The notes under the pieces were generated by a model. The model searched no databases. It saw nothing but the letters and a program-made list of their open reading frames with translations, and was not told the DNA's origin. DNA of 64,000 nt, from positions 248,001 to 312,000 of the forward strand of contig CBFICB010000001.1 of assembly GCA_965661005.1 (NCBI GenBank). Reading direction: 5' to 3'. Numbering within the stretch: the stretch's first letter is position 1; each line of letters opens with the position of its first letter. Shown one piece after another: positions 8,174 through 16,363 of this stretch. The translations under genes and the position numbers were made by a program. This DNA comes from UBA5109 sp965661005 (GTDB lineage Bacteria > Pseudomonadota > Gammaproteobacteria > Pseudomonadales > Pseudohongiellaceae).

Positions 8174-9352
8174 TTATTGTATTAGGTCTTTAATGAGCAA
8201 AATCAGCTCTCGGGCAATTTTTTCTTTTCGATCAGGGTTTAAAACTTTTTCGCCTTTTGGCCAATAAGCATTAACAGCAGCCTCATCTTTATTAAATGCG
8301 TCAGTGGCATGATTAGCAATAATCAGATCTATGTTTTTATGCTCTAACTTTGCCAAAGCATTATTTTTGAGGTTTTCAGTTTCAGCAGCAAATCCGACAC
8401 AAAACGGTTTTTTATGCTGTGCCGCTATCGTTGCTAAAATATCTGGATTTTTAACGAGCTGCAGTTGCATGGAGGCCTTGGTTTTTTTTATTTTGTTACT
8501 GGCAATCTGCTCTGCGCGATAATCAGCAACAGCGGCAACAGCGATAAAAATATCGCAGGACTCATTCGTTACAGCCTCTAACATTTCTTCCGCACTCACG
8601 ACATTAATAAGCCTTGCTTGCGAAGGCGGAGTTAAATTAACCGGTCCGGAAATTAAGCTGACTTTAGCACCAGCCTCAATAGCTGCCTGCGCCAATGCAT
8701 AACCCATTTTCCCGGAACTGTGGTTGCTAATATAGCGAATAGGATCAATTGCTTCACGAGTAGGGCCTGCTGTTATACATACCTTCAAGCCGGCTAGAGC
8801 CCCTGTTTGAAAAAGGTCAGCAGCACATAAGGCCAGATCGCCTGGTTCCATCATTCTACCTGGGCCAATATCGCCACAAGCTTGTTCGCCTTCTGCAGGG
8901 CCGAAGACATGAAGCCCTTTTTCTTTAAGTGCAGCAATGTTGTCCTGGGTGTTTTGGTTTGACCACATCGCCTGATTCATCGCCGGTGCTAATGCCAGCG
9001 GAGCGGTTGATGCAAGACATATAGTGGTTAATAAATCATTGGCCTCGCCGTGAGCCAGCCTGGCGAGAAAGTTAGCGCTTGCAGGAGCAACCAGAATCAA
9101 ATCTGCCCAACGCGCTAGCTCTATATGTCCCATAGCGGCTTCAGCGGCCTCGTCTAGTAAGTCAATGTGCACCCGATTACCAGATAACGCTTGCATAGTT
9201 AGGGGGGTAATAAACTCACAGGCAGCCTCGGTCATGACTACTCGCACATCAGCTCCGGCTTTTAGTAGCAGTCTGCACAACTCAGCACTTTTATAGGCTG
9301 CGATACCACCAGTAATGCCCAGCAAGATTTGTTTATTGATGAGGCTTTGCAT
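8174..9352 (-). CDS. coaBC: Bifunctional phosphopantothenoylcysteine decarboxylase/phosphopantothenate-cysteine ligase
   Basis: Carries out two steps of coenzyme A synthesis. The N-terminal flavoprotein decarboxylase half shows GITGGIAAYKSAEL, the PASANF motif and the clamp with ACGDIGPGRMMEP. The C-terminal CTP-dependent ligase half shows TREAIDPIRYISNHSSGKMG and NKIKK. Starting at ATG 9352 (MQSLINKQILLGITGG) gives 392 residues and matches E. coli Dfp; an upstream TTG would add a poorly supported extension. It heads the coaBC-algC run and is divergent from the cytochrome pseudogene and radC. Confidence 0.96.
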   Translation of the reverse strand: MQSLINKQILLGITGGIAAYKSAELCRLLLKAGADVRVVMTEAACEFITPLTMQALSGNRVHIDLLDEAAEAAMGHIELARWADLILVAPASANFLARLAHGEANDLLTTICLASTAPLALAPAMNQAMWSNQNTQDNIAALKEKGLHVFGPAEGEQACGDIGPGRMMEPGDLALCAADLFQTGALAGLKVCITAGPTREAIDPIRYISNHSSGKMGYALAQAAIEAGAKVSLISGPVNLTPPSQARLINVVSAEEMLEAVTNESCDIFIAVAAVADYRAEQIASNKIKKTKASMQLQLVKNPDILATIAAQHKKPFCVGFAAETENLKNNALAKLEHKNIDLIIANHATDAFNKDEAAVNAYWPKGEKVLNPDRKEKIARELILLIKDLIQ

Positions 9353-9663
9353 AAATTTTAGATACGAGTAAACGAATAGTAGGTATGAATAATAGGCATG
9401 CCCAAAAGTCGGCAAAGCCTAGCAGTAAGTTATCTATTATTCAATTTTGCCGATATAAGCGCAAATACAGGCTATTAACTTCTGGCTAAGGACTCGAGCA
9501 GGAAAGTGCTCGAATTTATGGAAAATTAACGAATCTTTAACAGATGTAAACTGTTCTCAACCCGTTAATTTAAGCCTTGGTAAATGAAAGGGGTTTAGCA
9601 TCAAAGATATACAGTCAGGAATGTTTCTGGCTATTAACAATAAAGCAGCCTTGGGAGGCCGTT
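9353..9663. other. Intergenic region between coaBC and the cytochrome pseudogene
   Basis: No coding region was recognised in this divergent gap. It holds a small perfect hairpin (CGAGCA/TGCTCG, 9495-9512) and a short dyad (AACAG-N7-CTGTT near 9540). Promoters for coaBC (leftward) and the former cytochrome gene (rightward) would be expected here, but none is clear. Confidence 0.5.
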
Positions 9664-10266
9664 ATGAAACCACTATTGACCAGAAATCTGTTAATAATTG
9701 TCCCCGCGATTCTAATTCAATCTTGTGCTCGGGAAGAAGCCCAGGAGCCTGAAGGTTTGGGCATAAATGAGGTAGTCCCATATTCGGAGTTCAACATCCA
9801 AATGACTATTCGCGATGTTTCGCGATGTTATGAATACATTTATCGACCCTAATGCCGACATTATTTGGGAGGCTGTAAGTTTTGAGGCTTCTGTAGATGC
9901 TGGCATTGTTGAGCGCGTGCCTGAAACAGATGAAGACTGGGATCTTTTGCGCAATAGTGCTATCGGGATTATCGAGGGAGCAAACTCTTTAATGATTCCA
10001 GGAAGGCGTGTAGCGCCTCCAGGCTCGACCACTCCATATCCAGACGCTGAATATGAGCCTTTAGAGGTCGAAGAAAAGCTGCAACAAGATAGAGCATCAT
10101 GGATTGTTTTTCTCAAGGGCTACAACAGGCGACTTTAAGCGTTCTTGATGCGATTGATTCCAGAGACCTAGATGCCTATACCGAAGCTGGTGGCGCAGTC
10201 GACAATGCCTGTACAGCTTGCCACCAGCAGTACTGGTATCGAACTGAGTTGCGAACAAGCCCATAG
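9664..10266 (+). pseudogene. Broken c-type cytochrome lipoprotein gene (two frameshifts)
   Basis: An ATG at 9664 behind a good GGGAGG site begins a lipoprotein signal (MKPLLTRNLL...ILIQSC). The frame is lost at 9809-9828, where TTCGCGATGT is present twice in tandem. Removing one copy restores TIRDVMNTFIDPNADIIWEA. The frame is lost again near 10118-10120, where one base is missing (or two are added). The original frame then continues as LQQATLSVLDAIDSRDLDAY and ends with a C-terminal haem motif CTACH (about 10233) before TAG at 10264. The +10 and -1 changes cancel. The layout (N-terminal export signal, helical body, C-terminal CxxCH) parallels the intact gene at 12788-13342, suggesting paralogues of a cytochrome c'-like family. 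Confidence 0.8.
9809..9828 (+). repeat. 10-bp tandem duplication that breaks the cytochrome gene
   Basis: Two adjacent perfect copies of TTCGCGATGT (9809-9818 and 9819-9828). One copy must be removed to join the two halves of the reading frame, so this is very probably the inactivating mutation. Confidence 0.9.
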
Positions 10267-10408
10267 CATGAACAAAGCAGAGAAATCACATTGCCCAATG
10301 ATGAAATTCAGACAAAATTTAGCGAAAAATTTTTATTCCCTTAAAAGCTTAACTATATTGAACCAGCGTTAAAGTCATAATGGTTTGGCAAACAGGGAAA
10401 ATGAACAG

Positions 10409-11083
10409 GTGACGCTCAAAAGTTGGCCAGAGCAGGATCGCCCCAGAGAAAAATTGCTAGCGAAAGGAGCGAGCTATCTTACGGATGCCGAGTTGCTGGC
10501 TATATTTTTGCGTATCGGTATAAAAGGTGCGACAGCCCTAGATATAGCAAGGTCCTTGCTAACAAAATTTGGCGGATTAAGAGGAATATTAGAATCCGAA
10601 GAAAAGGAGTTCTGTTCACAGCGAGGTCTTGGTCCCTGCCAGTATGCTCAACTTCAGGCTGTTCAGGAACTGGCTCAGCGCCATTTACTAGAATGCCTGC
10701 AAAGAGAAAACGCATTAACAAGTGCAGCATTGAGCCGACGTTACATAAAAAGCAAGCTGCGGGCATATCACCGGGAAGTATTCCTGTGTTTATTTTTAGA
10801 CTCACAACATCGTGTAATCGCTCAAGAAGAGTTATTCGAAGGCTCTATTGAGAGTGCTACAGTCTATCCAAGGGAAGTGCTAAGCCGTGCTTTTTATCAC
10901 AATGCTGCCGCTCTTATTTTTGCTCATAATCACCCTTCTGGGGTCGCTGAGCCCAGTGAAGCCGACATAGCAATTACCCGACGCCTGAAATCCGCGCTGG
11001 ATTTGGTTGATATCAAAACCTTGGATCACATAGTGGTTGGTGATGGAGCAGTGACTTCCATGGCGGAAAGAGGACTGCTCTAA
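10409..11083 (+). CDS. radC: RadC family protein (JAMM/MPN metalloprotease-like fold)
   Basis: RadC proteins have an N-terminal helix-hairpin-helix region and a C-terminal JAMM domain; the cellular role is unsettled despite the repair-derived name. The JAMM motif AHNHPSGVAEPSEAD is intact near the C-terminus. I use the GTG at 10409, giving MTLKSWPEQDRPREKLL and 224 residues, the size and start of Pseudomonas RadC. A TTG at 10385 would add eight residues. An imperfect hairpin (AGCCCTA/TAGGGCT arms, 11084-11119) follows the stop. It is the conserved neighbour of coaBC and rpmB. Confidence 0.92.
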   Translation: MTLKSWPEQDRPREKLLAKGASYLTDAELLAIFLRIGIKGATALDIARSLLTKFGGLRGILESEEKEFCSQRGLGPCQYAQLQAVQELAQRHLLECLQRENALTSAALSRRYIKSKLRAYHREVFLCLFLDSQHRVIAQEELFEGSIESATVYPREVLSRAFYHNAAALIFAHNHPSGVAEPSEADIAITRRLKSALDLVDIKTLDHIVVGDGAVTSMAERGLL

Positions 11084-11118
11084 GCCCTAAAACTCTAGCC
11101 TTGCTATGGCTATAGGGC

Positions 11119-11147
11119 TTGCTATTAAAAGGCTCTTTTGGTATAAA
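11119..11147 (+). promoter_or_regulatory. Sigma-70-type promoter for rpmB-rpmG
   Basis: TTGCTA (11119-11124) and TATAAA (11142-11147) are separated by 17 bp and lie about 75 bp before the rpmB start. They match the -35 at four of six positions and the -10 at five of six. Confidence 0.6.
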
Positions 11148-11220
11148 TCGCAGCTCTTTTTTTCCACAGAACTCAAAGCGCTTTTTTTAGGGCTTTTTTA
11201 GTAAGACAGAGGCAAGAATA

Positions 11221-11457
11221 ATGGCTAGAGTGTGTATGGTTACCGGTAAAAAACCACAATCAGGCAATAATGTATCCCATGCCAATAATCGCACGCGCCG
11301 TCGTTTTATCCCTAATCTACATACTCATAGATTTTGGGTAGAATCTGAGAAGCGATTTGTTAAATTGCGTCTATCAAGTAAGGGCATGCGTATTATTGAT
11401 AAACTTGGTATTGAATCAGTATTGGCGGACATTCGCGCGAATGGCGTAAAAGTTTAG
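11221..11457 (+). CDS. rpmB: 50S ribosomal protein L28
   Basis: A structural protein of the large ribosomal subunit, 78 residues and strongly basic. The start MARVCMVTGKKPQSGNNVSH and the C-terminal KGMRIIDKLGIESVLADIR segment are characteristic. It is followed 54 bp later by rpmG, the standard bacterial pair, and shares the promoter at 11119 and the terminator at 11701. Confidence 0.98.
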   Translation: MARVCMVTGKKPQSGNNVSHANNRTRRRFIPNLHTHRFWVESEKRFVKLRLSSKGMRIIDKLGIESVLADIRANGVKV

Positions 11458-11511
11458 AAAATATAAACGAATAAATATAGTTCAACATTGAGTTGAAACA
11501 GGAATATCCCA

Positions 11512-11667
11512 ATGAGAGAAAAAATTAGATTAGTATCAAGCGCCAAAACTGGCCATTTTTATACTACAGATAAGAACAAGCGAAATATGCCGGACAAAAT
11601 GGAAGTAAAAAAATATGACCCTGTTGTTCGCAAGCATGTGATTTATACAGAAGCAAAAATAAAATAA
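11512..11667 (+). CDS. rpmG: 50S ribosomal protein L33
   Basis: A short, basic large-subunit protein of 51 residues beginning MREKIRLVSSAKTGHFYTT and ending HVIYTEAKIK. It lacks the zinc-binding Cys pairs, so it is the Cys-minus (zinc-independent) form. It is preceded by an AGGAATAT ribosome-binding site and followed by a strong bidirectional terminator. It is in an operon with rpmB. Confidence 0.97.
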   Translation: MREKIRLVSSAKTGHFYTTDKNKRNMPDKMEVKKYDPVVRKHVIYTEAKIK

Positions 11668-11700
11668 AGCTCTAATCGTATAAGATCTTATTCGAGTAAA

Positions 11701-11728
11701 AAAACACCCGCCTATAGGCGGGTGTTTT
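11701..11728. terminator. Strong bidirectional terminator between rpmG and ubiX
   Basis: A perfect 12-bp stem (AAAACACCCGCC with its complement) and a 4-base TATA loop. A T-run follows on the plus strand, and the A-run on the other side serves as a T-run on the minus strand. It can end both the rpmB-rpmG and the ubiX transcripts. Confidence 0.93.
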
Positions 11729-11767
11729 GTTTTTAAAATAATAAAAAGTTCTCCAGGCCTAAATTTA

Positions 11768-12337
11768 TTAGCCTTTCCAGCGTTTTAATACCCCGCCGTC
11801 TATTTCAAACAGGTCCAGGGCTCTAGCGACTGTCTGCGACACAATATCTTCAATGCTTTCTGGCGCAGAATAAAAAGCAGGAACTGGCGGCATGATAATA
11901 CCGCCCATGTTAGTTAGGTCCAGCATACTTTGAAGATGCCCTGCGTGTAAGGGAGTCTCTCTTACCATTAGCAGTAGACGCCGGCGCTCCTTGAGAATGA
12001 CATCGGCCGCTCTACTTAACAGAGAGGCACTAAAGCCAGAGGCAATTTCAGACATTGTACGAATAGAGCAGGGAACAATTATCATGCCCATGGTTTTAAA
12101 ACTGCCGCTGGCAATTACGGCTCCAATATCGTTATTGGAATAATGCACATCTGCCATTGCTTTTAGATCATCGAAACTCAAATTACTTTCATGCTTGAGC
12201 GTTTGCAAAGCTGCTTTACTGACAATCAGGTGTGTTTCTATTCCTGCCTGCTTCAATTGCTTTAAGCACTCAACTCCATAGACAATTCCAGAAGCTCCAC
12301 TAATACCTACAATGATACGTTTGGCTTGGTTTTCCAT
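11768..12337 (-). CDS. ubiX: Flavin prenyltransferase UbiX
   Basis: Makes the prenylated FMN cofactor required by the UbiD decarboxylase in ubiquinone synthesis. The N-terminal flavoprotein motif VGISGASGIVYGVE, the central IVPCSIRTMSEIASG block and the RRRLLLMVRETPLH motif are all diagnostic. Length is 189 residues. A small zinc-ribbon membrane protein gene lies 4 bp upstream in the same direction, so they are probably cotranscribed. It ends at the bidirectional terminator at 11701. Confidence 0.95.
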   Translation of the reverse strand: MENQAKRIIVGISGASGIVYGVECLKQLKQAGIETHLIVSKAALQTLKHESNLSFDDLKAMADVHYSNNDIGAVIASGSFKTMGMIIVPCSIRTMSEIASGFSASLLSRAADVILKERRRLLLMVRETPLHAGHLQSMLDLTNMGGIIMPPVPAFYSAPESIEDIVSQTVARALDLFEIDGGVLKRWKG

Positions 12338-12341
12338 AATC

Positions 12342-12626
12342 TTAAACCTGAGCTTTTGTCAGAGGAGCGTTTATAAGGTAGCGGTCTACCACAATTACCA
12401 TGGCAGGGACTGATCCGAATAATAAAAATGACATTTGAAACCAATACGCAAGTGCTATCAGCAACCAGGTCATAATTATCCAAACGGTTAATGCTACCAA
12501 GGCATACACATTATGAATATAAGAATGTTGTAGGCAAGCCTTGCAACTCAATTGCAAAGGCGATATAGCCAGCAACTTTTGCAAGGTGCTAATACTTTCC
12601 TGATGGCAGTGCGGGCATTCATGCAT
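12342..12626 (-). CDS. Small zinc-ribbon membrane protein
   Basis: A 94-residue protein not recognised as a named family. Residues 4-7 (CPHC) and a second pair further on (CKAC, about 28-31) form a likely zinc ribbon. Two hydrophobic helices follow (about 42-62 and 66-82), then a short basic end. It is 4 bp upstream of ubiX and probably shares its transcript. The layout suggests a membrane-anchored zinc-ribbon domain, but the job is unknown. Confidence 0.7.
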   Translation of the reverse strand: MHECPHCHQESISTLQKLLAISPLQLSCKACLQHSYIHNVYALVALTVWIIMTWLLIALAYWFQMSFLLFGSVPAMVIVVDRYLINAPLTKAQV

Positions 12627-12712
12627 AAGCTAATCCTGTATTGATTGGCTCGATTATAAGCAGCTTTAACAAAGGATGGAAAACTCTGGATAAATTATAT
12701 GGATATATTTTG

Positions 12713-12726
12713 TTGACCTGGATCAA
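12713..12726 (+). promoter_or_regulatory. FNR/Anr-like binding site
   Basis: TTGAC-CTGG-ATCAA is one base off the perfect FNR dyad (TTGAT-N4-ATCAA). It lies 62-75 bp upstream of the cytochrome start at 12788, a typical position for activation by FNR/Anr/Dnr-type regulators under low oxygen or nitric oxide. Confidence 0.65.
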
Positions 12727-12787
12727 TGTGACTTTTAAAGCCAGTGAGATACTCATGGTTACAGATAGAAATTAATAGGAGATGACT

Positions 12788-13342
12788 ATGGACTCGCTTA
12801 AAAGAAACTTTACTGCTTTAATCGCCGCTCTGGTATTTGTCATGGTAGCGCTTGCTGTTTTAAGCATAGTCTTGGCAAATAATGCCCAAGCTGCTGAAGA
12901 TCAGGACTTTCCGGTACCTGTCAGCGTTAATGCCTTAATGGTTACTATGATTGATCATTCAGCTCACTATATTTGGGATTATGCTGCACTTGAAGAAATG
13001 ATGCTTGAAGAGGAATGGCTGGCCATTGAATATTATTCTATACAACTGGCAGCAGCCGGCCCATTAATCACGATGGGAGGAACGGGAGAGCTCGATAATA
13101 CCTGGGCATTGTCTCCGCAATGGTTGGGCTATTCCATGGACATGAGCAATGCAGCTATGAAATCGCTGAATGCAGCGCGTTTACAGGATAAAGCGCTACT
13201 TCAAAATGCTGGAGATGAATTGCTGGATTCATGCTTGGGCTGCCATAGAGCTTTCAAACCTGAAACCCCGACAGAAGGCGTTATTCACGACCCCTTCTAT
13301 GATCAGCTATATCACCTTTTTCAAAGAGAAGGTGAGCTTTAA
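12788..13342 (+). CDS. Exported c-type cytochrome, cytochrome c'-like
   Basis: A 184-residue exported protein with one haem site. Residues 9-36 form a signal or anchor helix ending NNAQAAEDQ. The body is mostly helical with Met/Leu-rich segments. The single haem motif DSCLGCHRAF is near the C-terminus, the position seen in cytochrome c' relatives. The second ATG (12788) is chosen because AGGAG at 12777-12781 is then 6 bp away; the first ATG at 12782 abuts it. The FNR-like box upstream suggests oxygen- or NO-responsive expression. A broken probable paralogue lies at 9664-10266. The exact partner and function are not known. Confidence 0.8.
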   Translation: MDSLKRNFTALIAALVFVMVALAVLSIVLANNAQAAEDQDFPVPVSVNALMVTMIDHSAHYIWDYAALEEMMLEEEWLAIEYYSIQLAAAGPLITMGGTGELDNTWALSPQWLGYSMDMSNAAMKSLNAARLQDKALLQNAGDELLDSCLGCHRAFKPETPTEGVIHDPFYDQLYHLFQREGEL

Positions 13343-13357
13343 CTTTCTGGAAAATGA

Positions 13358-14806
13358 TTAGCGGACTATCTTAATCCATTCGCCCGCGGTTGGTTCGCCG
13401 CGGGGATAGTCGCCATTATATAAGCGCAGAAGGTCTTCTGCGTTTGGATCGAAAGGGTTTTCTGCAGCTAACTGGGCATAGGTTTTCCCGTCAGAACGAA
13501 TGTATTCAATGCTGATGGGATCGGCAATGTTTCTTTCATTTGCGGCGATGGGGCGAAAGCTGCGAATAGAATCAAGTAAAAGGTTGTCGTTTTCGTCGCT
13601 CAAGTTTCCGCTTGCTTCAGTGCCAGTCATAATGAATGCGCGAGGGCCGTAATAAACGACGGCGATACGAGTATTATCAACAGGGTTAATTCCCGTATAT
13701 CCCTGCAGGCCAAATTGGCTAAGGCTTTCTGTTTTCTGTAAACCTCTTAAGCCTAAATCTTCCTGTATGAATAGACGTGGTTCTTTCATAGTCTGTAAGC
13801 GCTGGACACGAATATCAAAGTTAAGAGCATCATCTGCAGAAGAGGCATTCAAGGTTGTGGTGGTATCCTCCCATGTCCAGCCATCGGGGAATACCAGAGT
13901 ATAATTTAATAAGTTCTGGTAATAACGGTTACGGGCATTACTGCCGACCATCTGCAAGCTGGCACCAAGAGTCAGGCCATCCATTCTTTCTCTAAAAAGC
14001 TCAGGGTCAGCTGTAGACTCATTCTCTTTCGCCAATTCGCTGGCTCTTCCAACAACTTCTTGCAATCGAGTGTCGTTACGAGGATGAGTAGCAAAAACCC
14101 CATGGTAGCTAACAGCTCCGGAGGATGTGCGTTTGGTAAAATCTTCATGATTTTTTAGCACACCAATTACCTCAACCATGGCTAAAGGGTCATAACCGGC
14201 ATTTGCCAGATATTCTGCGCCTAAACCATCCGATTCAAGCTCCATGTCTCGACCATAGCCACTTAGCAAGGCGCCTCCTAATAAAGAAGACGTTTCACCG
14301 AGCGAGCTTACGCCCGTCGCGACGACTAATACACCTGCTAATACACTATTTGATTGGCTGGCTGCTTGTTGTCTAACGGAGTGACGGGCTGTGACATGTC
14401 CAATCTCGTGACCCAGGACAGCGGCTAGCTGATCTTCACTGTTTAAATACAACATCAAGCCACGGTTGATATAAATAAAGCCTCCCGGTAAGGCAAAAGC
14501 GTTAATGTCCGGGCTATCAATGACGGTAAATGAGTACTCGATGTCAGGTCGGTGAGAAACCGCCGCAAGCTTTTGTCCTACCTCATTTACATATTCCTGT
14601 AAGGCCTGGTCTTGATAAACCGGGTTTTCCTGAAGAATTTGCTGGTGCATCTCCTCGCCAAGCTCTATTTCCCGGTTTTCACTCATGGTAACGAAATCAA
14701 TTCCGCCAGTAGGGTTGACCGCACATGAGCTGAGCAAATAAATACTGCAGAATAGAATTATGCAACTTTTAAGGGAATAATTTTGGAGAAAATAACTATT
14801 TTTCAT
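13358..14806 (-). CDS. M48-family periplasmic lipoprotein metalloprotease (BepA/YggG-like)
   Basis: A zinc peptidase anchored to a membrane by lipidation. The lipobox LSSC (Cys28) is followed by an M48 domain with the GHEIGH zinc motif (His133, Glu134, His137) and the downstream third-ligand segment MELESDGLGAEYL. The C-terminal half, from about residue 290, is a less conserved domain. Length is 482 residues from ATG 14806; a GTG two codons earlier is possible. Related proteins act in outer-membrane protein quality control. It lies downstream of the two lipoprotein genes, past a hairpin, so linkage to the ExbB/VWA cluster is possible but not shown. Confidence 0.85.
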   Translation of the reverse strand: MKNSYFLQNYSLKSCIILFCSIYLLSSCAVNPTGGIDFVTMSENREIELGEEMHQQILQENPVYQDQALQEYVNEVGQKLAAVSHRPDIEYSFTVIDSPDINAFALPGGFIYINRGLMLYLNSEDQLAAVLGHEIGHVTARHSVRQQAASQSNSVLAGVLVVATGVSSLGETSSLLGGALLSGYGRDMELESDGLGAEYLANAGYDPLAMVEVIGVLKNHEDFTKRTSSGAVSYHGVFATHPRNDTRLQEVVGRASELAKENESTADPELFRERMDGLTLGASLQMVGSNARNRYYQNLLNYTLVFPDGWTWEDTTTTLNASSADDALNFDIRVQRLQTMKEPRLFIQEDLGLRGLQKTESLSQFGLQGYTGINPVDNTRIAVVYYGPRAFIMTGTEASGNLSDENDNLLLDSIRSFRPIAANERNIADPISIEYIRSDGKTYAQLAAENPFDPNAEDLLRLYNGDYPRGEPTAGEWIKIVR

Positions 14807-14829
14807 GACCACAACGATACAGCAAGAAA

Positions 14830-14874
14830 GCTTAATCCGGGCTTAAATAGCCAGCAAGTAAAGCCAGATTAAGC
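14830..14874 (-). terminator. Hairpin terminator candidate after the lipoprotein operon
   Basis: An 8-bp perfect outer stem (GCTTAATC/GATTAAGC) with an inner GGCTT/AAGCC stem lies at the 3' end of the lipoprotein gene. It is followed on the minus strand by TTTCTTG. It probably ends the cluster transcript before the M48 gene. Confidence 0.45.
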
Positions 14875-15549
14875 ACTGCCATTTAAAAAGGATTTAAGTT
14901 GCTGGCCCATACCACTACAGACATTGTTTTCAACTCTGGCCAGTAGAGGGATTGGCAAGATAATGGCTGGAAGATAAGACTGGCCATTAGCATCTGCACT
15001 GATCGCACCAGCACTGGATAATGTATCCATGTCCCAAATTTCTGCTTCAAAATTTGAATCATCGGTCCAGGTCCCAAAACCAAAACAGCCACCACCTCCT
15101 GGCCCTATAGCACAAGAAATAGAGCCACTTTCACCAGAACGTTGTGTCAGGCCATCCAGCCAAACAATATATTCAACGCCAAAATCTTCCAGCTTCTTGG
15201 CGGCGATATCCTGGGCCATTAACTGTTCAAGATGATCCGTGCGCATTGGAGCGGTTCTGGGCTCAAAGAAGGGAAACATTTCGTCAAGAAAGGTCTCTTC
15301 AGGAATAACATTTATACCATCATTGCCGGAAGCGACGACATCACCAACGCACTCAACAAAATCCAACTCAGTTTCATGGGAAGTTCCTTGCCGTCTTCCC
15401 AATATAACGATGCTTTCATCACTACTAATTTCAGTATCAGATTGGCGGAATTGATCAATTTCTGTGGTAGTACAAGCACTTAAGGCCATTAAAAAGCAAC
15501 CCAGGCATGCTAAAAGCGGCGCCCTTGATGAGAATTCATTATGTTTCAT
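14869..15549 (-). CDS. Predicted lipoprotein, second of a pair below the VWA genes
   Basis: A 226-residue protein with an N-terminal lipoprotein signal (MKHNEFSSRAPLLACLGCFL...LSAC). The ATG at 15549 is chosen because GGAG lies 6 bp upstream; an in-frame TTG sits four codons earlier. The mature part contains a Gly-rich CAIGPGGGGCFGFGTW stretch and several Cys. I do not recognise the family. It lies 49 bp after the previous lipoprotein gene on the same strand, so it is probably in the ExbB/VWA operon. Confidence 0.75.
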   Translation of the reverse strand: MKHNEFSSRAPLLACLGCFLMALSACTTTEIDQFRQSDTEISSDESIVILGRRQGTSHETELDFVECVGDVVASGNDGINVIPEETFLDEMFPFFEPRTAPMRTDHLEQLMAQDIAAKKLEDFGVEYIVWLDGLTQRSGESGSISCAIGPGGGGCFGFGTWTDDSNFEAEIWDMDTLSSAGAISADANGQSYLPAIILPIPLLARVENNVCSGMGQQLKSFLNGSA

Positions 15550-15598
15550 GGTTGTCTCCAACTAACAGTGTCGTTCACTGCGCTATAGTAAACTTAAG

Positions 15599-16264
15599 CT
15601 ATAATACATTATTCATTTGTAACCAGTTGTTCACTTCCGGTATTGAAGTAAGCCCTAGTGAAAATGTAGCGGCTAAATCACGAAAAGCTTCAATAGCAGC
15701 CTCATTGACGCCAGCATCAACAGAACCAAAAGTTGATTGAGGCGCTTTACCATAAGCTGTCATTACCCAGTCTGCAATAGTGTTTCCGTTGGGAGCAGTC
15801 AAGCTCATATTATATTTAACCCAAATTTCATAAACGTCAAGACGAGTTTTTTGAGGTAAGCCGATTTGAAACTCTTCAATTGCCGGTTTAAATACCATGT
15901 CCAGGCCAGGGTAATTTGCCGCATCATCTGCACTATCTAAAAAAACGACTTCAGCAAAAACGGCCGGTAAAATGGTACTAAAAAGGTTAACCTGAGAGGC
16001 GCCACTGTTTATGATGTACTGGTCTTCACCAGAATATTCATCAACTTCAGTAAAGCTGTAGTCGCTAAAAGCATCCTCATAAATAACCCCTAGTGAAAGG
16101 GGTAATTGTCTAACCAGAGGAGAAGGGTAAGAGCCATCAATAGTAATGGTGCTAACAGACGAGCAGCTGACGAATGCACAGCATAAAACTGGCAGGGTAG
16201 GTATCCTGAACCTACTAAACAACTGTTTAAGACTGTGCTTGCTCCCAATCATAATATTGACCAT
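15599..16264 (-). CDS. Predicted lipoprotein, first of a pair below the VWA genes
   Basis: A 221-residue protein with a lipoprotein signal peptide ending FVSC. The mature region has a segment beginning PLSLGVIYEDAFSDYSF and a C-terminal helix rich in Ala. I do not recognise a named family. The ATG at 16264 follows GGGAC. That site is partly held in a 6-bp hairpin (16270-16285), which could moderate translation. It lies 99 bp after the VWA gene in the same direction. Confidence 0.72.
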   Translation of the reverse strand: MVNIMIGSKHSLKQLFSRFRIPTLPVLCCAFVSCSSVSTITIDGSYPSPLVRQLPLSLGVIYEDAFSDYSFTEVDEYSGEDQYIINSGASQVNLFSTILPAVFAEVVFLDSADDAANYPGLDMVFKPAIEEFQIGLPQKTRLDVYEIWVKYNMSLTAPNGNTIADWVMTAYGKAPQSTFGSVDAGVNEAAIEAFRDLAATFSLGLTSIPEVNNWLQMNNVL

Positions 16265-16363
16265 CTAGTCCCAGTAGAAACTGGGTCAGACAACTGTTTA
16301 AAGTGTCATCTAAGCCTAATACTACTCCTGTTTACGTAGATATTAATAGCTTTGGATTAAGAT

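Noticed and set aside
9577..9663. N-terminal extension of the cytochrome pseudogene from an upstream TTG
   Set aside because: The ATG at 9664 has a good GGGAGG site and begins a proper lipoprotein signal, so the extension is not needed.
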